Shown: positions 49,796-59,322 of the stretch, piece after piece
Numbering within the stretch: position 1 is the stretch's first letter
Layout of the letters: each line of letters begins with the position of its first letter
From: Rhizobium sp. RU36D
GTDB taxonomy: Bacteria; Pseudomonadota; Alphaproteobacteria; Rhizobiales; Rhizobiaceae
NCBI RefSeq assembly: GCF_900176345.1
Contig: NZ_FWXU01000006.1
Coordinates: forward strand, 62,001 to 126,000
Reading direction: 5' to 3'
Length of the DNA stretch: 64,000 bases
Program-made: the position numbers and the translations under genes
Notes under the pieces: model-generated
Seen by the model: the letters and a program-made list of their open reading frames with translations, nothing else
Told to the model about the DNA's origin: nothing
The model's database searches: none

Positions 49796-50509
49796 TTGAG
49801 AAACACCATCATCGAATTGAAGAAAGCGGATTTGACCCTCGGGAACCAAGCCGCGACCGTCCATGTGCTCAAGGGAATAGACCTTGAGATCGGCAAGGGT
49901 GAGGCGGTCGGTATCGTCGGACCCTCCGGCTCGGGCAAGTCGACCCTCTTGATGGTGCTGGCCGGTCTGGAACGCCTCGATAGCGGCGAGATCTGGATCA
50001 ACGGCGCACCGCTGCATACGCTTTCGGAAGACAAGCTCGCGGATTTCCGCGGCCGGAACATCGGCATCGTCTTCCAGTCCTTCCATCTCATCGCCAACAT
50101 GACGGCTCTGGAAAACGTGGCCGTTCCGCTTGAGCTTGCCAATGCGAAGAACCCGTTCGAGACGGCCCGCCGAGAACTCGAAGCGGTGGGCTTGGGCGAG
50201 CGGCTAAACCACTATCCCGGCCAGCTTTCTGGCGGCGAGCAGCAGCGCGTAGCAATCGCCCGGGCGCTTGCGCCCTCTCCCTCTGTTCTGATCGCGGACG
50301 AGCCAACCGGCAACCTGGACAGCGATACCGGCCGGCAGATCGCCGATCTCCTGTTCTCCAAGCAGGCAGAGCGCGGAACGACGCTGGTGCTCGTGACCCA
50401 TGATCCGTCGCTTGCAGCGCGATGCACGCGGCAGGTGAAAGTGCGATCCGGCATGCTGGAAGCCAACACTGTTTCGGCGGCCTCCGTGGCGGATGTCGTG
50501 CCCGCATGA
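49796..50509 (+). CDS. ybbA: ABC transporter ATP-binding protein, YbbA/LolD-type
   Basis: A 237-residue ATPase with a TTG start. Walker A GPSGSGKST, Q-loop VFQSFHLIANMTALENVAVP, signature LSGGEQQR and Walker B VLIADEPTGNLDSDTG, the last typical of the MacB/LolD/FtsE class that couples to FtsX-like permeases rather than transporting small molecules. The gene overlaps the permease start by 4 bases (ATGA). Confidence 0.92.
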   Translation: MRNTIIELKKADLTLGNQAATVHVLKGIDLEIGKGEAVGIVGPSGSGKSTLLMVLAGLERLDSGEIWINGAPLHTLSEDKLADFRGRNIGIVFQSFHLIANMTALENVAVPLELANAKNPFETARRELEAVGLGERLNHYPGQLSGGEQQRVAIARALAPSPSVLIADEPTGNLDSDTGRQIADLLFSKQAERGTTLVLVTHDPSLAARCTRQVKVRSGMLEANTVSAASVADVVPA

Positions 50510-53049
50510 GCTCTTTTGCCACCCGCTTCTCCACCGCCCTGACCATTGCCCTTCGCGAATTGCGCGGCGGTTTGCAGGGCTTCTACATCTTCCTGGCCTG
50601 CATCGCGCTTGGCACCGGCGCCATTGCTGCCGTCAATTCCGTGTCGTCCTCCATCGTGGAAGCGATTGCGACGCAGGGCCAGTCACTGCTGGCAGGCGAC
50701 ATCCGGTTCGAGCTTAATAATCGCGAGGTGACCGAAGAGGAGCGGCAGTTCCTGGAAGGTGCCGGCACGCTGTCTCGTTCCACCGAGCTTCGGTCCATGG
50801 CACGACTGCCAGATGGCTCCGACCAGTCCCTGGTCGAGGTGAAGGGTGCTGACGACCGTTATCCGCTCTATGGCACCGTCGACACGGAACCGCAGGCGCC
50901 GCTCTCGCAGCTGTTTGCGCGTGAGGGAGACGTGTTCGGCGCCATCGCGGCACCGCTGCTTCTGGATCGGCTGGGTCTATCGGTCGGCGACGAGATCCTG
51001 CTCGGCAATGCGAGGCTCAAGATTACCGCCCGACTCGTCAAAGAGCCAGATGCGATTTCTGATGGTATCGGCTTTGCCCCGCGGTTGCTGACAAGCCGGG
51101 ACGCCCTGCAGGCTTCTGGCCTTGTCCAGACGGGCAGCCTTGTGGAGCATGTCTACAAGCTTCGGCTTGCTGATCCGGACTCGGCTGCCACCTTGGCAAC
51201 GACTGCGCGGGAAAAGCTGCCGAATGCTGGCTGGTCTATCCGCACCAGCCGTCAGGCCGCACCGTCTCTCACCGAAAACGTCAATCGCTTCTCGCAATTC
51301 CTGACCCTGGTGGGTTTGACCGCGCTGATCGTTGGCGGTGTCGGCGTTGCCAATGCCGTGCGCGCCTTCCTGGATTCGAAGCGCACTGTCATCGCGACGC
51401 TGAAATGCCTGGGAGCGCCGGCGTCGATCGTGGTGATGGTCTATCTGATCCAGATCTCGCTGATCGCCTCCGTCGGCATATTGGCTGGCCTCGTCATCGG
51501 TGCCGTTTCGCCGATGATTGCCGCGCAATACCTGGCGCAGGTGCTACCGATTTCGGCTGCGCCGACATTGCATCCCGGTGCCCTAGCGCTGGCGGCATTC
51601 TTCGGCGCGCTGACGACCCTTGCCTTCGCCGTCATGCCACTTGGCCACGCAAGGGAAGTTCCGGCAACCGCGCTGTTTCGCGAGCAGGGTTTCGAGGCGC
51701 GGCGCCTGCCTTCCTGGCCTTACGTGCTGGCGGCCGGACTGGCGCTTTCGCTTCTGGCCGGTGTCGCGATCTGGACCGCCTTCGACCGGCGTCTGGCGAT
51801 GATCTTTATCGTCGCGATGGCTGCGGCCTTTGCCATTCTCCGGGTGGTCGCCGTCGTCGTGGCGGCCTTGGCGCGGCGCAGTCCGCGTCCGCCGTCTGCC
51901 GCCTTGCGGCTGGCCGTGGGCAATATCCATCGGCCGGGTGCGCTCACACCATCCGTCATCCTGTCGCTCGGCCTTGGGCTTGCCCTGCTGGTGACGTTGT
52001 CGCTGATCGACGGCAATCTCCGGCGCGAGCTGACGGGTAGCATTCCCGACAGGGCACCGAATTTCTTCTTTGTCGACATCCAGTCGGCGGAGGTGGAAGG
52101 TTTCCGCACGCTGCTTCGGTCGAAATCGCCTGAGGGCAAGATTTTTGAAGTGCCGATGTTGCGCGGCCGCATCCTTGCCTTCAACGGCGCGGATGTCACC
52201 AAGATGGACGTGCCGCCGGAGGGCCGTTGGGTGCTTCGGGGCGATCGTGGCATCACCTATGCCAAGAACAAGCCCGAGAACTCCACTGTGACCGCGGGCG
52301 AATGGTGGCCTGCTGACTATAGCGGCGAGCCGCTGGTCTCCTTCTCTGACGAGGAGGCACGGGAACTCGGCCTGAAAATCGGTGACACGGTGACGGTCAA
52401 CGTGCTCGGCCGCAACATCACCGCCAAGATTTCCAATTTCCGCAAGGTGGAATGGGAATCGCTGTCGATCAACTTCGTCATGGTGTTTTCACCCAACACA
52501 TTTGCCGGCGCGCCGCATGCCTGGCTTGCCACGCTGACGGATCCCGCCGCGACACCACAGCTCGAAGGCGACATCCTCAAAACGGTGACCAACACCTATC
52601 CGACGATCACCAGCGTTCGCGTCAAGGATGCGCTCGATGTGGTGAACGACCTCGTGGGGCAGTTGGCAACCGCCATCCGTGCGGCCGCCGCCATCGCGCT
52701 GATCGCCTCGGTGCTGGTGCTTTCCGGAGCGCTTGCCGCGGGCAACAGGGCGCGCACCCATGATGCCGTGATCCTGAAGACGCTCGGGGCAACGCGTGCA
52801 ACGCTGATCCGCGCCTTCACATACGAGTATCTCTTGCTGGGCGTGACGACGGCACTGTTTGCGCTGTTGGCGGGTTCTGCCGCCGCCTGGTTTGTGGTCT
52901 CCCAGATCATGAAGATACCCTCCGTCTTCCTGCCGGAAATCGCGCTGGGCACGCTCGTGGTTTCGCTTGTCCTGACGATTGGAATAGGACTTGCCGGTAC
53001 ATGGCGGGTGCTTGGCCAGAAGGCAGCGCCGGTTCTGCGAGAACTCTGA
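50506..53049 (+). CDS. ybbP: FtsX-like permease, YbbP-type
   Basis: An 847-residue membrane protein with ten predicted helices in two FtsX blocks: N-terminal helix FYIFLACIALGTGAIAAVNS, three helices around 290-420 (FLTLVGLTALIVGGVGVANA), a central pair, and three at the C-terminus (AAAIALIASVLVLSGALAAG). Two large periplasmic domains lie between them. With YbbA it forms a type VII-like ABC machine thought to move or extract envelope substrates, possibly with TesA. It ends at a hairpin (53115-53140). Confidence 0.93.
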   Translation: MSSFATRFSTALTIALRELRGGLQGFYIFLACIALGTGAIAAVNSVSSSIVEAIATQGQSLLAGDIRFELNNREVTEEERQFLEGAGTLSRSTELRSMARLPDGSDQSLVEVKGADDRYPLYGTVDTEPQAPLSQLFAREGDVFGAIAAPLLLDRLGLSVGDEILLGNARLKITARLVKEPDAISDGIGFAPRLLTSRDALQASGLVQTGSLVEHVYKLRLADPDSAATLATTAREKLPNAGWSIRTSRQAAPSLTENVNRFSQFLTLVGLTALIVGGVGVANAVRAFLDSKRTVIATLKCLGAPASIVVMVYLIQISLIASVGILAGLVIGAVSPMIAAQYLAQVLPISAAPTLHPGALALAAFFGALTTLAFAVMPLGHAREVPATALFREQGFEARRLPSWPYVLAAGLALSLLAGVAIWTAFDRRLAMIFIVAMAAAFAILRVVAVVVAALARRSPRPPSAALRLAVGNIHRPGALTPSVILSLGLGLALLVTLSLIDGNLRRELTGSIPDRAPNFFFVDIQSAEVEGFRTLLRSKSPEGKIFEVPMLRGRILAFNGADVTKMDVPPEGRWVLRGDRGITYAKNKPENSTVTAGEWWPADYSGEPLVSFSDEEARELGLKIGDTVTVNVLGRNITAKISNFRKVEWESLSINFVMVFSPNTFAGAPHAWLATLTDPAATPQLEGDILKTVTNTYPTITSVRVKDALDVVNDLVGQLATAIRAAAAIALIASVLVLSGALAAGNRARTHDAVILKTLGATRATLIRAFTYEYLLLGVTTALFALLAGSAAAWFVVSQIMKIPSVFLPEIALGTLVVSLVLTIGIGLAGTWRVLGQKAAPVLREL

Positions 53050-53114
53050 CAGGTTGACAGCTGTCACCGGATTAAATCTTTGTAAGAAGGCACGCCAAAC
53101 GGCCTTCTGACGGA

Positions 53115-53140
53115 CAACCCGCCGCTTTTTGCGCGGGTTG
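53115..53140 (+). terminator. ybbP terminator
   Basis: CAACCCGC (53115-53122), 10 bases, GCGGGTTG (53133-53140), followed by CTCTTGTT. An 8-bp perfect stem downstream of ybbP. Confidence 0.65.
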
Positions 53141-53261
53141 CTCTTGTTCCCCGTGCATTAAAGCATCATATTCGCTTCAGGCATGCTGGAGCTCCGCAGC
53201 GGCGCCTGACGATCGATCGTCCTCGCACCGTCAACACCTCGGAGCTTGTAAAGAGGAAATT

Positions 53262-54005
53262 ATGTCTGATCTTCGTAACTACCAGAACCGGATGACGCCC
53301 GCTGGCGCTCAGTCGGCGACGATGATTGATGAAGGTCTGCGCGCCTATATGCTGAAGGTTTACAACCTGATGGCGCTCGGCCTTGCAATCACCGGCGTGG
53401 CCGCTTTCCTGAGCTTCCAGCTCGCCTTTGCTGACGGCCAGCTGACCGCCTTCGGTCAGGCCATCTATGTGAGCCCGTTGAAATGGGTCGTGATGCTGGC
53501 GCCGATCGCGCTGGTATTCTTCATGAGCTTCCGCATTAACTCCATGAGCGTCTCTGCCGCGCAGACCACGTTCTGGGCCTATGCGGCTCTGATGGGCCTG
53601 TCGCTGTCGTCGATCTTCCTGATCTATACGGGTCAGAGCATCGTCCAGACCTTCTTCGTCACGGCGGCTTCGTTCGGCGCTCTGTCGCTCTACGGCTACA
53701 CCACGAAGCGTAACCTGTCGGCCATGGGCTCATTCCTGATCATGGGCCTGTTCGGCCTGATCATTGCCTCGCTGGTAAACCTGTTCCTGGCATCGTCGGC
53801 GCTTGATTTCGCGATCTCCGTGATCGGTGTGCTGATCTTTGCCGGCTTGACGGCGTGGGATACGCAGAAGATCAAGGAATCCTACTTTGAAGCCGATAGC
53901 GGCGACGTCGCAGGCCGCAAGGCTATCATGGGCGCCCTGCAGCTCTACCTCGACTTCATCAACCTCTTCCTGTTCCTCCTGCGCTTCCTTGGCAACCGCG
54001 AGTAA
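53262..54005 (+). CDS. Bax inhibitor-1 family membrane protein
   Basis: A 247-residue, seven-helix membrane protein of the BI-1/YbhL family. YMLKVYNLMALGLAITGVAA, FWAYAALMGLSLSSIFLIYT, LIFAGLTAWDTQKIKESYFE (with the family Asp) and LYLDFINLFLFLLRFLGNRE are signature segments. Bacterial BI-1 proteins act as pH-sensitive calcium leak channels in at least one structure; the role in this group is not settled. AAAGAGGAAA precedes the ATG. A strong terminator follows. Confidence 0.94.
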   Translation: MSDLRNYQNRMTPAGAQSATMIDEGLRAYMLKVYNLMALGLAITGVAAFLSFQLAFADGQLTAFGQAIYVSPLKWVVMLAPIALVFFMSFRINSMSVSAAQTTFWAYAALMGLSLSSIFLIYTGQSIVQTFFVTAASFGALSLYGYTTKRNLSAMGSFLIMGLFGLIIASLVNLFLASSALDFAISVIGVLIFAGLTAWDTQKIKESYFEADSGDVAGRKAIMGALQLYLDFINLFLFLLRFLGNRE

Positions 54006-54035
54006 CGGGCAAGGTCGGTAGGACCAGAGTTTTCG

Positions 54036-54063
54036 GGCCGCATCGCTTCGATGCGGCCTTTTT
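54036..54063 (+). terminator. Terminator of the BI-1 family gene
   Basis: GGCCGCATCG (54036-54045), CTT, CGATGCGGCC (54049-54058), then TTTTT: a perfect 10-bp stem and a canonical intrinsic terminator. Confidence 0.93.
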
Positions 54064-54115
54064 CATGCACTAGACATGTACGCCCATCGGTCCGATGGCA
54101 CAGCGAGGAGCCCAG

Positions 54116-54418
54116 ATGAAGCAGCCGAGACTGACTGAGCAGACGATCGCCGAAAGACTTGCCGAGGTGCAGGACTGGCAATTGACTGAAGATGGCAAGG
54201 CTATCACCCGCAGCTTATCCTTCGGGAACTTCATTGAGGCTTTCGGCTTCATGACCCAATGTGCATTGGTGGCCGAGAAGATGAACCATCATCCGGAATG
54301 GTCGAACGTCTATCGACGGGTCGATATCCTGCTGACGACCCATGATGCCGGTGGGTTGACGGAACTCGACTTCAAGCTGGCGGCGGCGATGGACAAGGCA
54401 GCCGCGCGTCGCGGCTGA
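54116..54418 (+). CDS. phhB: Pterin-4a-carbinolamine dehydratase
   Basis: A 100-residue protein with the PCD motif around [20 protein letters not shown] (catalytic His pair HH) and [11 protein letters not shown] at the C-terminal side. It recycles the cofactor of aromatic amino acid hydroxylases and may serve in other pterin reactions. GAGGAG precedes the ATG at 54116. No phenylalanine hydroxylase gene is visible nearby, so its pathway here is open. Confidence 0.93.
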   Translation: MKQPRLTEQTIAERLAEVQDWQLTEDGKAITRSLSFGNFIEAFGFMTQCALVAEKMNHHPEWSNVYRRVDILLTTHDAGGLTELDFKLAAAMDKAAARRG

Positions 54419-54497
54419 CAGGACAGGATTGTGGTCCCGCGATTGAAATGGGCAGGACCTGGGACCATATGATTCAATGGTACTTGAGGAAGCCACG

Positions 54498-54878
54498 ATG
54501 GATGATGTGAAGATCGGTGAAATTCTGCTGCCCGGCGACGAAGACACGCAACGGGACCAGGAGCAGCAGGTCAAGGCAAAGTTCTGGCCGACGATGAAGC
54601 GGGCCATCCGTCGCATTCCGTTTTCACGCGATGTGGTCGCGGCCTTCTACTGCGCCACGGATTCCCAGACACCTCTGAGGGTCCGCGGCGTCTTGCTGGC
54701 GGCGCTCGGCTATTTTGTGCTGCCGATGGATGCCTTGCCGGATATCTTCGCCGTGATCGGTTTTACCGATGATATCGCTGTCTTGACCGCAGCCTTTGCT
54801 CTGGTCAACAGGCACATCCACGAGCGCCATTACGAAGCGGCGGATCGGGCGCTGGCGGAGAACGATCTCAAGGATTGA
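54498..54878 (+). CDS. DUF1232 (YkvA-type) protein
   Basis: A 126-residue protein whose second half carries the DUF1232 motif: TPLRVRGVLLAALGYFVLPM, then DALPDIFAVIGFTDDIAVLT, with the conserved YFVLPMDALPDI stretch. The family has one or two short hydrophobic helices and unknown function. GAGGAAG precedes the ATG at 54498. Follows phhB by 79 bases. Confidence 0.88.
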   Translation: MDDVKIGEILLPGDEDTQRDQEQQVKAKFWPTMKRAIRRIPFSRDVVAAFYCATDSQTPLRVRGVLLAALGYFVLPMDALPDIFAVIGFTDDIAVLTAAFALVNRHIHERHYEAADRALAENDLKD

Positions 54879-55185
54879 GCTCCTGTCTTGGTCGTGACTT
54901 CACGCCTGCGTGACTCGCCCGTTGTGCGGACGCTTTTGTCATGGGGGCCTAACTCTCGCCCGATTCCTTGTGTTTCAACTTGAACACATGTTCGGCGCCG
55001 GCACCTGCTTTCCAAAATGGTCGAATTCGTCGCGGCAGACACAAAATGAGGCGTTCCAGGCGCTCATTTGCTGTCTCGTTGACGGTTTGGTAACCAAAAT
55101 TAAGTCAAACTGAATGCGGTTATGATTTGGAAAGCTCGGCTCACCCGGTTCGGGCGGAGGACGGCAATACAAACGGCAGGAAATC
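54879..55185. other. Non-coding gap, 307 bp
   Basis: Nothing firm seen apart from a small inverted repeat (GTGTT with AACAC, around 54970-54987). The right part, with AACCAAAATTAAGTC near 55092 and CTGAATGCGGTTATG, is AT-richer and probably holds the promoter of the IalB-family gene. Confidence 0.35.
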
Positions 55186-55689
55186 ATGTTCGCACGCACT
55201 ATCGCCATCGCACTTTCTCTCACGCTGGCCGGCGCGACGGGCGTCTTCGCCCAATCACCTAGCCTCATCAAGCAGTTCAGTGCTTGGGGCGCCTATTCCT
55301 ACAAGGCGGGCAACGGGACGGTCTGCTATGTCCTGTCGGTGCCCAAGACCAAGGAGCCGGCGTCGGTCAATCATGGTGATATCTTCTTCATCGTGTCGCA
55401 GCGCCCGGGACAGAACATCGCCTACGAACCGCAGGCTATGATGGGCTATCCCCTGAAAGAAACATCCAAGGTCAACGTCACAATCGATTCCAAGAATTTC
55501 GTCATGTTCGTCAAGGACACGGCGGCCTGGGTGGAAAATGCCGCCGAGGAACCGGCCCTGGTGGCGGCCATGAAGAACGGCAAGGAAATGTCGGTCAAGG
55601 CGACATCGTCGCGTGGCACGGCAACCAACTACACCTACAGCCTTTCCGGGATCTCGGCTGCCTTGAAGCAGATCGAAGGCTGCAAGTAA
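55186..55689 (+). CDS. Invasion-associated locus B (IalB) family protein
   Basis: A 167-residue exported protein with signal peptide (residues 1-24, ending VFAQ). The IalB-type core reads SAWGAYSYKAGNGTVCYVLS, then HGDIFFIVSQRPGQNIAYEP, NVTIDSKNFVMFVKDTAAWV and MSVKATSSRGTATNYTYSLS, ending in a Cys (GCK) that can pair with the Cys in GTVCYVLS. The family is named after Bartonella but is widespread in harmless rhizobia; function is unknown. Terminator at 55719-55744. Confidence 0.9.
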   Translation: MFARTIAIALSLTLAGATGVFAQSPSLIKQFSAWGAYSYKAGNGTVCYVLSVPKTKEPASVNHGDIFFIVSQRPGQNIAYEPQAMMGYPLKETSKVNVTIDSKNFVMFVKDTAAWVENAAEEPALVAAMKNGKEMSVKATSSRGTATNYTYSLSGISAALKQIEGCK

Positions 55690-55718
55690 CTCCCAGGGCC
55701 ATGACAGAAAATTTGAAG

Positions 55719-55744
55719 GCCGGCACATCGCATTGCCGGCTTTT
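55719..55744 (+). terminator. Terminator of the IalB-family gene
   Basis: GCCGGCA (55719-55725), 8 bases, TGCCGGC (55734-55740), followed by TTTT. Confidence 0.8.
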
Positions 55745-55995
55745 GCATTTGCGGCGCATGCCATTGTAGCGCTTGCCGTGATGCACCATATTCCAGGTGA
55801 CGCCGGGGCAAAGAGATGCTAAAGCGCCGGCCTTGGATGCGATATGCCGGGCGACGGGATAATCAGAGCGAGCCGATGCTCCTCGAGAATGCCCAGGTTC
55901 CGTGAATAGCTCAGTGTTTCTTTTTCCGCGACTGCTGCTTCTCCCAGGGCTTCCACCGTGGGAACGCGAAGGTCGTGCCGAAGGGTTTTGATGAT
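55745..55995. other. Non-coding gap before rlmN
   Basis: About 250 bp without a supported gene or strong symmetry. The rlmN promoter should lie here; the stretch at 55915-55990 may belong to its leader. Confidence 0.3.
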
Positions 55996-57234
55996 ATGGC
56001 AGTCATGGATGCGACGGTAGAAAAGCAGACGGCAAAGCCCGTCCTGCCGCAGAAATCGGGGATGACCGAGAAGCCCGTTCTGATCGGCCTGTCGCGCGAG
56101 GATCTTGCAGCGGCGCTCAAGGAACGCGGCGTGCCGGAGCGCCAGATCAAGATGCGGGTCAGCCAGCTATGGAACTGGCTTTATGTGCGCGGCGTATCCG
56201 ATTTCGATGCCATGGCCAACGTCTCCAAGGACATGCGGGAGATGCTGAAGGCGCATTTCACCATCGCGCGTCCTGAGATCGTCGAGGAGCAGATCTCCAA
56301 TGACGGTACGCGCAAATGGCTGTTGCGCTTTCCCGCGCGCGGTGCCGGCCGGCCTGTCGAGGTCGAGACCGTCTATATTCCCGAAGAAGGACGCGGGACG
56401 CTCTGCATTTCCAGCCAGGTCGGCTGCACGCTGACCTGTTCCTTCTGCCATACCGGCACGCAGCGCCTGGTGCGAAACCTCACGGCCGAGGAGATCCTGT
56501 CTCAGCTTCTTCTGGCGCGCGACCGTCTCGGCGACTTCCCCGACCGTGACGTGCCGCAGGGCGGCATGATCCCTTCGAGTGATCGCAAGATCACCAACAT
56601 CGTGATGATGGGCATGGGAGAGCCGCTCTACAATTTCGAAGAGGTCAAGAAGGCGCTGCTGATCGCCTCAGATGGCGATGGCCTCTCGCTGTCCAAGCGC
56701 CGCATCACGCTTTCCACCTCCGGTGTGGTTCCGGAGATTTACCGGACCGGTGAAGAGATCGGCGTTATGCTCGCGATTTCGCTGCATGCCGTTCGCGATG
56801 ACCTGCGCGACATGCTGGTTCCGATCAATAAGAAGTATCCACTGGCTGAGCTGATCGAAGCCTGCCGTGCCTATCCGGGTCTTTCGAATGCGCGTCGCAT
56901 CACCTTTGAATATGTGATGCTGAAGGACGTCAATGACAGCCTTGAAGATGCCAAGCGGCTGGTGCAATTGCTGAAGGGCATTCCGGCCAAGATCAACCTG
57001 ATCCCGTTCAATCCGTGGCCGGGCACCAACTACCAGTGTTCCGACTGGTCGCAGATCGAGAAGTTTGCGGATTTCATCAATGCGGCTGGCTATGCCTCGC
57101 CCATCCGTACGCCCCGAGGCCGGGATATCCTGGCGGCTTGCGGCCAGCTCAAGTCCGACTCCGAGCGCATGCGCAAGACCGAGCGGCTCGCCTTTGAGGC
57201 GATGATGATTGTCGGCCACGGCGAAGACGATTGA
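55996..57234 (+). CDS. rlmN: Dual-specificity 23S rRNA/tRNA adenine-C2 methyltransferase
   Basis: A 412-residue radical SAM enzyme methylating A2503 of 23S rRNA and A37 of some tRNAs. The Fe-S cluster motif is [11 protein letters not shown] (C-x3-C-x2-C); upstream are [20 protein letters not shown] and [23 protein letters not shown]-site segments are [17 protein letters not shown] and [10 protein letters not shown]. The C-terminal Cys of the methyl-transfer reaction is in [10 protein letters not shown] chose ATG 55996; a GTG at 55975 would add 7 residues. About 35 N-terminal residues are variable, as in rhizobial homologues. Confidence 0.95.
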   Translation: MAVMDATVEKQTAKPVLPQKSGMTEKPVLIGLSREDLAAALKERGVPERQIKMRVSQLWNWLYVRGVSDFDAMANVSKDMREMLKAHFTIARPEIVEEQISNDGTRKWLLRFPARGAGRPVEVETVYIPEEGRGTLCISSQVGCTLTCSFCHTGTQRLVRNLTAEEILSQLLLARDRLGDFPDRDVPQGGMIPSSDRKITNIVMMGMGEPLYNFEEVKKALLIASDGDGLSLSKRRITLSTSGVVPEIYRTGEEIGVMLAISLHAVRDDLRDMLVPINKKYPLAELIEACRAYPGLSNARRITFEYVMLKDVNDSLEDAKRLVQLLKGIPAKINLIPFNPWPGTNYQCSDWSQIEKFADFINAAGYASPIRTPRGRDILAACGQLKSDSERMRKTERLAFEAMMIVGHGEDD

Positions 57235-57249
57235 GCTGATAGGGCTGCC

Positions 57250-57891
57250 CTACCGCGCCTGCGTCAACAGTATCTTTGCGGCGAAGATCGAGAAGACTCC
57301 GGCAAAGGTGTAGTCGATACCGCGCAGGACCCGTCGGTTCGCCTGCAGCCAGCCCGACAGGAAGTCGGCGCCGAAGATGATCGCCACGCCGAGCGGCAGC
57401 GACAGGATGATCGACCAGATCCCGAGGAACAGCAGCTTGCCCTGCACATGGGGGTCTGAAGCGCTGACGAATTGCGGCAGGAAGGTCATGAAGAACAAAA
57501 TGACCTTCGGGTTGAGCAGATTGACCCACAGCCCGTTCAGAAACGCCTTTGTTGCAGAGGTTTCGCTAGCGCCCTCGGCGCGCACGACGAAGGCGGAACC
57601 ATGCCGGACCGCCTGGATTGCCAGCCAGAGCAGATAGGCGGCGCCCCCTGTCTTCAACAGCGTGAAAGCGGTTGGCGATGCGACGATCAGCGCCGAGATG
57701 CCGAAGGCCACCAGTACGGTGTGAACGCAGATGCCCAGGCTCGTGCCGGCCAGCGTCATGAGGCCGATCGACCTGCCATCCCTCAGCGAACGGCTGATCC
57801 ACAGAGTCATGTCGGGACCCGGCGTAATCGCGAGGGCAAAGATGGCGGCGCTGAAGGCCATAGTCGTGGCAAGATCGGGAACGAAGTCCAT
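57250..57891 (-). CDS. LysE family exporter
   Basis: A 213-residue exporter with six helices. The signature ITPGPDMTLWISRSLRDGRS follows the first helix (MAFSAAIFALAITPG); GLWVNLLNPKVILFFMTFLP and GADFLSGWLQANRRVLRGID are also typical. GPDMT in place of GPANL indicates a different substrate from the paralog at 41960. It converges on rlmN with only 15 bases between. Confidence 0.92.
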   Translation of the reverse strand: MDFVPDLATTMAFSAAIFALAITPGPDMTLWISRSLRDGRSIGLMTLAGTSLGICVHTVLVAFGISALIVASPTAFTLLKTGGAAYLLWLAIQAVRHGSAFVVRAEGASETSATKAFLNGLWVNLLNPKVILFFMTFLPQFVSASDPHVQGKLLFLGIWSIILSLPLGVAIIFGADFLSGWLQANRRVLRGIDYTFAGVFSIFAAKILLTQAR

Positions 57892-57953
57892 GGGGCATCC
57901 GCGGGAATGGAGTTTGTTACCGCTTCCTTACCGACCTTCACGCGCCTTGCCAA

Positions 57954-58817
57954 TCACTCCTTGCCGGCTTGCAGGTAGCTCGCGAATTTTTCCTTGTAAT
58001 CGTCATGCCAGCGCGACAAGGGCGGACGGTTTTCAACGATGTCGCCGATGGCCCATTGCATGCGCAACTCATCAGTCCGGCGGTCGACGTCATTATCCGG
58101 GCAGAGAATGTAGAAATCGCCGCGCGCGAGGCTTTCCAACATGAATTCCACCGTCTGTTCGGGCGTCCAGGCGGCTGCGGGCTTTTCGGTCCGTCCGTTT
58201 GCGGTCAGCCCGGTATAGACGAAGCCGGGGATCAGCAGATGGGCCGTCACCTTGCTATCCCTGGTGTTGCGCAACTCATGCTGCAGGGCTTCGGTGAAGG
58301 TCTTAACGCCCGACTTGGAGACGTTGTAGGCGGGGTCGCCGGGCGGCGTCGTAATGCCCTGCTTGGAGCCGGTGTTGATGATCAATGCCGGTTCGCCATG
58401 GGCGATCATGCCAGGGCCGAAGATGCGGCTACCATGGATCACGCCCATGAGGTTGACGGCGAGCACGTTTTCCCAATTGGCGTCCGGTCCAAAAAGCGCG
58501 CTGCCTGGCTGGATGCCGGCATTGTTCATAAGAACATGCACGCGGCCGAAACGCTGGATGACGGCCCTTTCCAGGGCTTCCAGTTCGTCCTTGCGGCTTA
58601 CGTCAGTGGGAATGCCAACCACGTCGGTCGCTCCATTGGGGGCGAGCGCGGCCACTTCCTTCTCAGCCTCTGCGAGCCTGTCGCCGACGAGATCGGCAAT
58701 CACGACGCTCATGCCGCGGGCAGCAAAGACCTTGGCGGCGGCAAGCCCGATACCGGATGCTCCGCCCGTGACGACGGCGACATTCGATCTGGCAATAGCA
58801 GGATGAATACTGACCAT
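57954..58817 (-). CDS. Short-chain dehydrogenase/reductase
   Basis: A 287-residue SDR. Cofactor loop VVTGGASGIGLAAAKVFAAR (about residues 15-34), then NNAGI (about 90), catalytic Ser in LIINTGSKQGITTPPGDPAY and Tyr/Lys in YNVSKSGVKTFTEAL. Asp after the second strand (ADLVGDRLAEAEKEV) suggests NAD preference. The substrate is unknown. An upstream ATG at 58826 sits directly on the AGGAG sequence, so the ATG at 58817, 9 bases later, is the better start. Confidence 0.9.
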   Translation of the reverse strand: MVSIHPAIARSNVAVVTGGASGIGLAAAKVFAARGMSVVIADLVGDRLAEAEKEVAALAPNGATDVVGIPTDVSRKDELEALERAVIQRFGRVHVLMNNAGIQPGSALFGPDANWENVLAVNLMGVIHGSRIFGPGMIAHGEPALIINTGSKQGITTPPGDPAYNVSKSGVKTFTEALQHELRNTRDSKVTAHLLIPGFVYTGLTANGRTEKPAAAWTPEQTVEFMLESLARGDFYILCPDNDVDRRTDELRMQWAIGDIVENRPPLSRWHDDYKEKFASYLQAGKE

Positions 58818-58906
58818 ATAGCGCATCTCCTTTGGGCCGTTTGGTGTTCGCACCGGTTTTGATATGGTAAGGTGCAAAGCGAAGTCAAACAGCGGAGTGG
58901 TTCGGG

Positions 58907-59158
58907 ATGGGCAAGGTAACCTCGGTCACTATCGACGAGCAGCTCGATATGTTCATTGGCGAGCAGGTCACCCAGGGTCGTTTCAAGACGGCGGACGCTG
59001 TCGTTGAAGCAGGCCTGCGATTGCTGCAGAAACGTGAAGCGGAGATAGAGGCCATCCGCGCTGCCATCATCGAGGGAGAGGAATCCGGCGAGCCGGTGGA
59101 GTTTGATTTTGATAAGTTTTTGGAAGAAATGAACCTACGATACGTCAGAGCTCAATAA
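58907..59158 (+). CDS. parD: Orphan ParD-type antitoxin
   Basis: An 83-residue ParD-like protein. The ribbon-helix-helix is TSVTIDEQLDMFIGEQVTQG, then RFKTADAVVEAGLRLLQKRE; the C-terminal toxin-binding tail is AIRAAIIEGEESGEPVEFDF. A ParE toxin should follow within a few bases, but 59159-59322 has no ParE frame and argG begins at 59323. The last 12 residues (EEMNLRYVRAQ) differ from the usual tail, so the locus may be a remnant. It could still act as a DNA-binding protein. Divergent from the SDR. Confidence 0.82.
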   Translation: MGKVTSVTIDEQLDMFIGEQVTQGRFKTADAVVEAGLRLLQKREAEIEAIRAAIIEGEESGEPVEFDFDKFLEEMNLRYVRAQ

Positions 59159-59322
59159 GCTTGGCGTATCGGACTTGCGCATGAACATTGCCGCGCATCT
59201 CTAACCCGAAGGGGCCTTGCGAGGCGCCCGATCCCCTTGCACGGCGCGTCAATCTCGCTAAAAGTGCGGCAAACCAACGGGCTTGGGTTCCGAGCCTCCC
59301 GCACACGAACGGACTTCTCATC

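Noticed and set aside
59159..59322. ParE toxin gene downstream of parD
   Set aside because: No open frame of suitable length or ParE-like sequence is present before the argG start.
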